From Argyresthia goedartella (Eukaryota; Arthropoda; Insecta; Lepidoptera; Argyresthiidae), in assembly GCA_949825045.1 (NCBI GenBank), contig OX463829.1, forward strand, positions 26,072,715-26,136,714: DNA of 64,000 bases. Direction: 5' to 3'. Below, piece by piece: positions 39,201 to 51,100 of the stretch. The translations under genes were made by a program, and so were the position numbers. The number at the start of each line of letters is the position of its first letter. Position 1 is the stretch's first letter. The notes below the pieces were generated by a model. The model saw only the letters and a program-made list of their open reading frames with translations, was not told where the DNA came from and did no database searches.

Positions 39201-42090
39201 AGATTGACTTAATACTACAAGGTAACACAGTAGATGTATGCTTAGTTAGTAATCTTACATTTAGATTGTAGAAAGCACAAAGCTCCCCGTACTAGTATAA
39301 ACTGTATTACGTAAGAGCACCGTAGTCTCCTCAACCACAAGTAATTGTTGCACTAGGCTAGGACTATGCAACGTAAACATACTGCTGTTATTCACTGTGA
39401 AAGTATTTTGGAAGTATATAAAAAAGGAAAGACAAAGAAAAAAAAATGCTTCAGTGCTTCGGATAGGCATCAGGTATACTCCAGTGCTTCGAATCCATGA
39501 CCAACAATGTATGAATGGCATTATCTCTTATGAAGAGGACAAATCGGTTCTTACATTCCGTTTTGAATTTCCCTGGTGAAAATAATCTTTAATTTGTCTC
39601 GACTCTCTTTCCCTTAATTTTCATGACATCACAGAATTCAATATCGGTAAAAAAACTCGTACCTACCCATCACATATTTACTGAGTGAGCAACGGAGTGT
39701 ATAAATATAAGAAAATCAGTCCACCAGGATTGATTCTAACATGACCGATTTATTTATTCAGGATGCTGACCGCGCTCTCCAGCGAGCTCTGACCAATCTC
39801 CGTCGCCGCCCCCATCTGTATGCCGCCATCGGTACCACTATCGAAGACTATGTCCAGGTCAGTTGTTAGTTTATCTTTTGAAACCAACAAGTTAAATGTT
39901 TCAACTCTAAACTGCTGATGTTGCTTAGTGAATCAGTCAAATAAAATTACATGCTATCAAACTTATCTATAGGCTTCATGCGTTTCAAACTTTTCCGTAA
40001 CTGAGAACTTTTCGGTAATTTAAGGAAATGATTAGTTCTCAGAGCACTTACTTAGTAACTTCAGATCAGCTTCTTCATCGACCAATCAAGCATCGACCAA
40101 GTTCAATAGGACCACTATCCAAAACGTCTTCCCTAATTTCACCAATTCTTTCTCTATTCCAGTCTATGCAATCCAAAGACGACATGGCAGTGTCCCTCAT
40201 GTCGATGACCCCGGAAGCCGAAGAGCTGTTGCTGGACCGCATCGAGGGAGAAGTGCAAAGAGAGCAGCAGGCACGTGAGCAGATCAGTGCGAAGCGGGAC
40301 CAACGCACGCGACAACGGCAGGATGTACAGGAGGAACGGGTCAGAGTTAGTACAACATAGTCACATCTTTACGGGATATCAGAGGCACAGTCACGGCCAT
40401 GTTTAGCCCGATATTAAATACTCCAAGAGCTCCGTGGTCTAATGGTTTCGCGCTCGCTTCTCATTTAGGAGATGCGGTTTCGAATTTGGTGCTGGCTATG
40501 TACTAATGAGATAAGTTTCGCTATAATTTAAATGATATCAAAAATATTTTTTTCTTACCGAAAATGGATAAATTATCACCAAAACTAGCAGAAAATATCA
40601 GGGCAAAATACTGCCGTAGCTTAGGTGAAGGGTAAAGGAGGGGAGCGAAGCGTAGCCCCCTTTATCCTTCGTGTTAGGTTGAACATGTAAGAACAACAAA
40701 AATACTTAAAATATAAACTTAAGTACACAAAACATAAAAAGAAGTTTGGTGATCATTTATCCAAACGCAATTTGGTGATCATTTATTCATTCTGGCAGAC
40801 ATTTCGTATTTATAGTAGTTAATTTTCGAATTTTTTGGTAATCGTTTAAACACAAGCCGATAAGTTTTATCTTATATGGACGGTTCTAACGGTGAGGGGA
40901 AACATCGAGAGGAAACCTTCAATCTCCATAGCTGCGGCGATGGGCTATCCACCTGCCACGCAAAAATTAGGATTTATTTACTGGCTAAATGTGAGCACAA
41001 TTGTCCTTCTGCATTCCCCTATGAGAAAGGATTCTATTTTGCGTGATAGGACACCCCACCGAGCTATCATGGAGATAGGAGATTTTCCTCGTCATGTTTT
41101 CTATAACCGTTAGATTTCTCAAATCTATAAGTTTATGCAGGTTTCTTCAAGATTCCTTCAACGATAGAGCGTTAACGTTTCACGATACTCGTTCATGATA
41201 TCATCAATAAACCTTTGAGAGAAATTGTCCATTAACCAAGGCGACTTTTATTATAATCTTTCAGGCAAGGTAAGTGTAATGTAAGTTACAAGTGTAGTGT
41301 AAGTGACCTATAATTCCAAATGATTATTTAGACTTCAAATTCCAGTTCGGTTTTGAAACCATGTTCGCAGCAAACCTTTTCATTAATGAATAGAAGTATT
41401 GCACATACTGTACATATGCTGAGGACAAGTCCAGCTTTGTTAAAGTATTTGGTGCAATACGAGAACTCGAAGCGATCTCGCTCGCAGCGGTAGACTCAGG
41501 ACCGTGTGGATTAGAGTTTTAGAGAAGAGGCCTATACACAGCACGACGACCTCTATGGTGTCACGGTCGAGGCTGTGCTTCCCAAGCGAGAGATCCCGGG
41601 TTGGATTCCCGGCTAGGGAGGAATGCCTAAAAAATCCCTAAGTCTTGGATGTTTGTGATGTCGCTGTTTCTGGTTCCCACGATACATGGTATCCTAGTAT
41701 GGGGCCAGAAGTAAAGTGTGTAAATGCAAAATTAAATGTCATGATGAAGATCATCACCGTTATCATCATCATCAATCACTGCTGCGCATAGACCTCTACT
41801 TTACCACGCAACTCCCGCATCCACTGCCTGCCAGCTATGGCGATAAAGATGACGGAAACTTATCTTCCAGCAGACCTCAACCGGCGTGAAGGAGAGCGAA
41901 GAGACAGACGACGAGGCGAGTGAGACAGAAGACGAGACCACTTCCGCCCCCACCACCCCCTCGCCGCCGCCGGCTTCCCCCTCCCCCGCGGAGCCTTCCA
42001 CCACTCTGCAAGCTGACGTCACGACTGTCAGGGCTGAGCGCGATCAGGAGACAAGCACCACAGTGAGAATATCATATAAATATATAGCCC

Positions 42091-42141
<51 letters not shown>

Positions 42142-45100
42142 GACATATGTATATTTATGTCACCGTAAGATTGTCAATTTGTAAATCTATCTACAAATTG
42201 TAAACCAAACCGACGGGGTTTGGAATTTACGTTTCTTTTGTTCCTACATATCAACCTAACACGAAGAATATTCTGGGGCATCGCTGCTCTCGCCCCCTCT
42301 AGTTTTCACATAAGCTACAGAAGTGTTTGCCCTGGTATTTCGTTTGTAATTCAAATTTAAACCAGTTCAAAATTTAACGGTTTTATTATAAACTAACGCG
42401 TCAAATCGTAAGCAGTACGGGACAGTTTTCGATGGTTTGTATACTTACGAGAAAAAAAACGTTACCTAGATTATAAACTAACGATTTTGACAATCTTACG
42501 GTGACATAATATATCATACAGGATGTCCGGTAGATCGATGTAAAGACTTAAATTGAAGTTAGTACAGACCATTTAGAACCATTTGAGCCAAACATACATA
42601 TGGCGAAGTCTTCCAGTTATTTTTTTATTGATGATTTAGTGTTTTTGAAGAAAATTTGCAGATTTTCACAGTTAACTGATTACCATTGCAAAAATAAACT
42701 ATAATGGGATTATTTTACAATTGATTCTAATAAATCACTTAATAATAATTGTAATAAATCTTGATTTGCGCATCTGCTACGTTAGACTTGGTTTTTACCG
42801 GCCATTGAAGAGCACGGCAAATTTCAATCATCAATAAAATAAGTTTTTCGGTCCTAATTTAACAAAAACATGTAGAAGCTTTTTATGTACAAATCTTTAT
42901 AAAAACATTCTTAGTTAATGATCTTTCATTTAAGGTATTATTGACGTACATACCTTACACATTCTTGAAGTTATGACTTACTAAACAGTTTGAGGGAGAA
43001 AAATAGACATTTTAGACAGTCTTTTTAATTAATTAAATTTATGCTATTCATGCTCGAAATGAGATCCTTGGTTCCTCACACAGACACGAGCCCGTCTTCG
43101 GATTTTAAGCATCATTTCATCTTTCATGGTGTCGAAAGCCATTCTTATTTTGGAAATCAACTCTTCTTTTGTGTTGATGGCTACGTTGGAACGGACCAGT
43201 TCTTTGGCTCTGCCCCACACAAAATAGTCCATTGGGGTCTGTACGATTTAGCAATCGCACAATGTGCACACTCTGCCAATTTACCTAAAAAGTCAGTGTC
43301 ACGATACAACAAGGTGGAGTGCGCTCGTGTGCATTAGCGCAATTAAATAAATTTACGTAAATCGGCCGTTTTACTAAACAATCATCATCAATATATCAAC
43401 AAAAGCTGTAGTGTCTACCAAGAGATCCTACATCTTTATGGTCCTTCGAGCATAAGTTTGGCGACATTTGTGAGTTTTGGAACACGGAAGCCACACCGAC
43501 GTCAGACTATCAAGAGCCAGCAGCAAGGCGAGACTTACCAAGGAGTCAACTACTACTACTACGGTGGATTATTTGTATGAAGACAGTTCGAGTCCATTGA
43601 AATCAGCAAGAATACTATCAATAATCAAGATATCAAGTTAAAAGCAGGTACCTACCAATTATCAAGTCAGAATCCAGAATACTAGTGCAATCTGGAATTC
43701 ATTAAATACGAAAGCAACAAGTTCGTAACCCAAGTATCAAACAAGTGATCAGCAAGACAAACATGCATCAAGAAAACAATGACATGGAAAACATAATCCA
43801 AAATCAAATAACGCTTGAACGAGGCATCGAAAAAATTTTGGTCAACTTCAAGAAAGAACCAAGGGATCGCCAGACCCAAGAAAGCATTAAAAGACGCCTG
43901 GAAGCTCTAGAATTATATTGGAAGGAGTATAGTGAAAATTACAACAAGCTTCTACCAGTTTTGCCACAGGACCATGGCTACCTAGTAGGCAAGTACTTCG
44001 AAAAAACAAGGCGAACGTACCTAGAGACCAGGGAGTACATCGAAAAAGTTTGCTGCCAACAACGAGTGCATCAAGAAGTAACTAACGACAACATCGACAA
44101 GGATGAGCAGTTAAAAGCCACTACCAGCACAAATCAAGATCAACAAACATCAACCATTGCGAGCAAGACAAGTGCGAGCAAGATTAGTGTTGGGAATAAC
44201 AGCAAGCTGGACGAGATGTTGAAAAAGCAACTCAGCAATTTCAAGGCCTTTGCAAGAACAGTCTCCAGCATAAACATAGAAATCATGAAAGAAAAATGGG
44301 AATTCGAGGACACCTTGAAAACACTGCACGAGCGATGGACAGCTATCGACTCCAATCATTGGTCAATCGATAGTGAGTTGAACGGTTCAGACAAGATATA
44401 CGAGGACCGTTTCACAGAACATGAACAGAAATACTTTGACATGAAAAAAGCCATAAATAGCAAGTTATGGTCAGTCTCTCATCGGGAAAAATCAACCCCT
44501 AAACTCGACATCCCTGTTTTCAACGGCAATTACCAACAATGGGTGTCATTCAAGGATTTATTTTGTGAAGCTATCCACGTCAATCCGTCGATATCAAACG
44601 CCCAGAAAATACAGTTTCTTAAGAGCAAACTTAAAGGAGAAGCAGAGCGTTTGATCCAACATCTTCAGATTAGCTCAGAGAATTATCTTACCGCGTGGGA
44701 AATTCTAAACCACCGGTACAATAACAAGAAATTGATTTTCTCTACCCATATGAGTACTTTGATGAATCTTCAAACCATGCAGCATCCATCATCCCACAAC
44801 ATCAAACGCATCCATGACGTCACCACAGAATGTCTAAATGCAATAAAAACCTGGGAGTCAATATTGAAACATGGGACCCAATTCTGGTACATATTTTAGT
44901 GCAGAAACTCGACTCAGAAACTCACGCCGATTATCTGGACTCTCTGAAGCAACCAAGAGAACTACCCTGTCTCAGCGAGTTTTTGTATTTCATGGAGAAC
45001 AAGTTTACCACCATGGAGTCAGCGCGCAAGAAACAAGAGTACAATCAATCAAAATCGGCGCCATCAGGTTCTACTAAACAAGAAAGAGTAGTAAAAAACT

Positions 45101-48100
45101 ACAATTACTACTCCAGCAACAAGGCTACATCAAGACCCGGGCAAAATTACAAGTATAATTGCCCAATTTGTACAAGCAATGAACATGGAATTTACTACTG
45201 CAAACAATTCCTAGAACAAACGCCGTCACAAAAACGGCAAACAATTGCGAAGTTAAAATTCTGTGCAAACTGCCTCTTCAGTCACGGCGACAAACCCTGC
45301 ACATCAAACAAGAGATGCCGCGAATGCAACGAGTCTCATTACACATTACTGCATGCGGCTTTTTTAAAAGGAAACTGTAACATGACGCCGCCGCACGGAA
45401 TGACGCCAAAGAACGGCCCCAGTAACTATACCGTAGACACGAGGTCGTGGAGTGAACAATCAAAACCAAACAATTCCTCACACGTGGCTCAAAATAATGA
45501 CGTACACGAAATACTTTTAGCTACAGCCCTTATCAAAGTACAAGGGGCGGATGGAGTCTACAGAACCATGCGAGCACTCGTCGACCAAGGCTCACAAGTG
45601 TCGCTTATAACAGAAAACGCAGCCCAACTGTTGCGTTTACCGCGTCGCAAATGCAGAGGAATGATAACAGGAGTTGGCACCAAGGACAACAAATGTACAG
45701 GATTGATAAATATCAAATGCAGCTCGACAGCAGAAGAGTTCGTGTTCAACACAGATGTTTTTATAATGAAAAGTTTAACAAGAAACCTTCCTAACTACAC
45801 TTTCGCAAGACCGCCATGGGAGTACCTACAAAACATTCCATTGGCTGACCCTGATTTCAAAAAGAGCCGTGCCGTTGATATACTTTTGGGCGCAGAAATT
45901 TATTCAAACATTATATTATCAGGAATATGCAAGCCCAGTAATATGACGCCGGCACCGGTCGCACAACAAACGCGACTCGGGTGGATTTTGTGCGGCAAGT
46001 TACAAACATATTGCAACAATACACTCTGCAATGTGATTATAAATAACACCGACGAACTGCACAAATTCTGGGAAATAGAGGCTATCGCAGAAACACCTAC
46101 CTACTCGACGGAAGAAATGGACTGTGTCAACTTTTACAAATCCACAACAGCAAGGTTGGACGATGGAAAATATCAAGTTAGACTACCCCTAAAATCAAGT
46201 ATTGAGCAATTGGGACATTCCAAGAACAAGGCTGTTGCACAGTTTCTTCAACTCGAGAGAAAATTTAACAAGGATCAAGAAATGGCGAAAGAATACAAGT
46301 CTTTCGTTCATGAATATCAAGATGTGGGCCACATGAAGTTCGCCGACAGTTACAAGTCACTGGGATTCTACATGCCACATCACTGCGTGCTACGCGAAGA
46401 TTCAACAACTACGTCTCATCGCGTAGTCTTCAACGCATCCCAAAAGACATCAAACGGCGAGAGCCTAAATGATTGCATGTATAAAGGTCCAAACCTACAG
46501 AAAGACCTCTTAACACTCATTTTGTACTGGCGGCAATACAAGGTCGCCTTCACCGCCGACATAGAAAAAATGTTTCGGCAGATATGGGTGCATGAAGAAG
46601 ATCAAGATTTACAAAAGATTGTCTGGAGAGATCACCCCCAGCAACTACTGCAAGAATACCAACTGACGACTGCCACTTACGGCACCAAGGCCGCGCCCTT
46701 TCTGGCTATGATGACACTACGCCAGTTAGCGGCCGACGAAAGAGATAATTACCCAGAAGCAGCACAAGTCGTCGAAAACAGCTTTTATATGGACGATTTA
46801 CTCCACGGCAGTCACTCACTGGAATCAGCGCAAAAATTGAAACAAGATTTACTCGACTTGATGAAATCGGGAGGCTGTAATCTGAGAAAGTGGAGCTCTA
46901 ATTATCAAGAATTACTACTGGGACAAGAGCAGCAAGATCAAGAACAATACAGTTTTAAGCAGATGGAGTCCACAAAAACGCTCGGGCTTTACTGGAACCC
47001 CAATCAGGATATGTATACATTCCAAACAAGAATACATAATGATGAGAAAGAGACGAAATCTGATACAAAAAGAAGTCTTCTGTCAGATATTTCGAAACAG
47101 TTTGACCCACTGGGTTGGTTGACTCCACTCACGACTTCAATGAAGGTGCTGTTTCAAGACGTCTGGAAGTCAAACATAGCATGGGATGACAAGCTCCCCG
47201 AAAACATCGCCTTGGAATGGCATAAAATCAAGGGCGATATAAAAAACATTAACCAAGTAAAAGTAAAACGTTGGCTCGGCTCAGACGAAACATGCGCGAT
47301 CGAGTTACACGGATTTTGCGACGCCTCGCTAAAAGCTTATGCCTGCGTCATTTACAGCAAAATTGTGAAATAGGGACAACAAGCAGAAATCAATCTAGTT
47401 GTCGGTAAATCAAGACTTGTGCCGTGCAACAAAGAAATTTCATTACCACGACTCGAACTTAGTGGAGCACTCTTCCTCTCAAAGCTGATAAAAACTGTCA
47501 AACAAGCGCTTTCGTCATACCAAGACATCAAGGTTTATGGATGGACTGATTCGACCGCAGTTTTGGGGTGGCTACAAGGCAATCCCGACCGCTGGAAGCC
47601 GTTCGTCACTAACAGAGTTCGAGAAATCATGACAATAATGCCACCGGACAGCTGGCATTACGTAAAGTCAGCAGAAAACCCTTCGGATTCCGCAAGCCGG
47701 GGGATAACAGCAAGCCAACTAATAGATCATCCTTTGTGGTGGCAAGGACCACACTGGTTGCCCACTTACAAAGCCAATGTCAAACAACCTGTATACACGA
47801 CAAAGGAAGAAGAAATACGGACTAAGCAAGTCAACGTGGTAACTCAAAGCCCACTATCAAGCATAATCAAAGATCTGTTAGACAAGAACAGCTCTTTCAA
47901 AAAGTCGTACGAGTATTAGCATGGGTACGCCGCTTCATCACGAAAAAACAAGACAAGAAAAGCACATCATGGTTAACAGTATCAGAAATACGCAATGCAA
48001 AAGAATGCTTGGTAAAATATGCACAAGCTGAAGATTTCCTGAAAGAAATACAAGAGCTGAAAGAAGGAAAACAAGTTTCTTCAAAAAGCAAGATATGCAC

Positions 48101-51100
48101 CCTTAACCCTTTCTTGGATGAAAATCAAATTCTCCGAGTCGGGGGAAGGCTATTGCATGCTCACATTAGCCCCGAAATGAAAAATCCTGCCATTTTAGCA
48201 AAGAACCATCGCGTTACCGAGCTAATTATAAATCATGCGCATGAGCTCACGCTACACGGCGGCGCCAGAGTGACTTTAGCATTTACGCGACAAAAATACT
48301 GGATTTTGAGTGGCAACAGGACCACCACAAAATACATACGCCAATGTGTGAAATGCAAAAAACAAAAACCAAACATGAATAAACAGATCATGGGACAGTT
48401 GCCAGAGCCAAGAGTGAATCCTTCTCGCCCCTTCAAGCACACCGGCGTAGACTTCACCGGGCATGTCCTTTTGAAGGCCAACAAGGGTCGGGGAATCAAG
48501 AGCTCAAAGGGATATGTAGCTGTGTTCGTGTGCATGACCACGAAAGCCACCCACTTAGAGCTGGTATCAGACATGTCCACATCCTCATTCATCGCAGCGC
48601 TCCGTAGAATGGCCGCACGGAGAGGAAAGCCAGATCATATTTACTGTGACAATGCCACTAACTTCATCGGAGCAAGCCGAACATTACATGAAGAATATCA
48701 AGAGATCCAACAAGTATTCAACGAAGATCTACAAAAAGAATTAACCGACATGGAAATCAAGTTCCACTTCAACGCACCTTCTTGGCCATCAGCAGGAGGC
48801 CTGTGGGAAGCTGCTGTAAAAAGCTTCAAGTTTCACCTTAAAAGGGTCCTCGGAGAACAGAAGCTTACATATGAAGAGTTCTCGACCCTGCTCTCCCAGA
48901 TAGAAGCGTGTCTAAACTCCAGGCCATTGTGCGCTTTATCAGAAGATCCTGAAGATCTCAATTATCTAACACCTTCTCATTTTCTCACAAACGGCCCCAC
49001 ATTGACACTGGTCGAAACAGAAAGAGATTTGAGAACACGCTGGCAACTCACACAAAAAATCCTACAAGATATCTGGAAACGCTGGCGCGCGGAATACTTG
49101 TCCCAGCTGACAGCAAGGTCAAAATGGAGGCAACCCTACAAAAACATCAGCATCAACGACGTAGTCCTCGTCCACAACGACAACTTGCCGCCAGGTAAGT
49201 GAATCATGGGCAGAGTAATTGATCTTCATCCCGGACAAGATGAATATGTTCGCGTTGTAACACTGAAAACGAAGAGCGGTTTCATGCGGCGACCCGTAAT
49301 CAAGCTATCAATACTTACCGGCCATGAAGATGAACCTACAAACACCGTGAACAAAACAGTATGCGATGAGCAAGAAAATCCCGCAAGCAAGCCGCGGCAA
49401 ACAAGAAAAAACAAGATTTCCTGTCTAACAACATTATTTACTGCACTAATGTTGTTCATAAGCATCATATCAAGTTCCGAATGCAGTCTCAATGTCACCA
49501 AGTTCAGAGAAAATCAAGGATTGTATTTTGACAAAGTAGCGGACATGTCACTTATCAAAGACGAATGGAAACTTGTTGTCTACTACCAAATGCAACCATA
49601 TTGGCAAGGAAATAAAGCCCTTAGCAAGTACATCAACACATTAGAAAAGGCGTGTCTCACAATGCGAGAACAAGACCATTGTAACGCTATACTATTGCAA
49701 TTACGTCACGGGTACAACGAACTCCAATACTACAATCAAATATTGCAGCATCAGCACGGTAGCGAGCAGTCTACACGCCAGACAACAAGGCGCCGGCGAC
49801 GCGGTCTTATCAACGGGGTGGGATATCTCGCGAACTGGGGTATTAGACGAGAGATTCGCGGAGCAGTACGAAAGTGACATTAACAAACTTCAATCTAATG
49901 AGAATCACCTCATACACCTGTGGAAGAACCAAACATCAATAATAGAATCCGAAAACAATATTCTGAAACGGACAGAATTTATCATGAACCGACAGTATAA
50001 AACAATGCAACAACACCTCATATCATTAGAGGAAACAATTGATCACTTGAAAAACACCGCGGAAATGAATAACAACCTAAATGACTTCGCAATTGGATCC
50101 ATCCTAGCAAGCAACGTACTCAACAACTTAAAAAACCTACAAAATACGTTGTTGGAAACAGTCACCGACACGTATCAGGGACGTTTCAACTTACATCTGC
50201 TGACACCGGAACAACTTATCAACCAATTGAGTTCTATATCAAGCAAGTTGCCCAGAGAAGTATCCCTACCAGTGGAAAATATTCATTCGGATTTAAGAAG
50301 ACTGTACAATCTTATTAAAGTCAAGACAAGGATAACTCAAGAAACCCTCCTGTTTGAGATCAGGATACCTCTCATCGACAGAGAAGTTTACGAAATTCTA
50401 AAAATAATTCCGATACCTAAACAAGAAGTAAACAAGATCATCAGTATCGTTCCAGTGTCAGATTACGTCGCTATGAGCTTGAGAATATAGTATATAATAG
50501 AATATGAGAATACCTTCATACCAATGAGCGAGTTAGACGTCCGAAGTTGCGTCTCGCACTTGGAAACATACTATTGTTATAGTAAAAAACCAGAGTATCA
50601 GATGAAAAATGACAAAAATTTGTGCGAGTTGGAGAAACATGAATGCAAAACAACAATCAGTCAATGTAAAAATAAATGGCAAGACAGCTACGCTATGAAC
50701 ACGTTTGTTTACTTTTGTTGCGAGAAATGCCAAGTTCGCGCAATGTGCGCGGATAAGGTTACCACTCACCAGCTGACAAGTACTGGGTTAATAAATATAG
50801 GTCATGGTTGTCTAATCAAGACTGACACCTTTACCATTTATCCTCACAAACCTCATACAAGCGAGGTCCGACTGTCACCGAGTCTGTATACACCCACTAT
50901 ATCTCCAATCAACCACATCATCAATCTGACCATCCCAAGAATAGAAATATCAAATAAGACGGAGTTAGATATTTTACATGAAACCGCAAGATACATACAA
51001 GATAAGATTGGATATTTGAAAGAACAAGTATCATTACCAGAAAATGTAACATATCATGACGTCCACCATTATGTCATGATCTATGCAGTAGTGTGTGTGA

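Noticed and set aside
40433..40512. Functional tRNA gene
   Set aside because: No acceptor stem and imperfect T arm; treated as a tRNA-like repeat.
44832..44848. Programmed -1 ribosomal frameshift between gag and pol at an A run
   Set aside because: The A run has only five A residues and the zero-frame codons do not form a canonical X XXY YYZ heptamer. BEL/Pao elements usually have one continuous gag-pol frame, so a disabling indel or sequence error is simpler.
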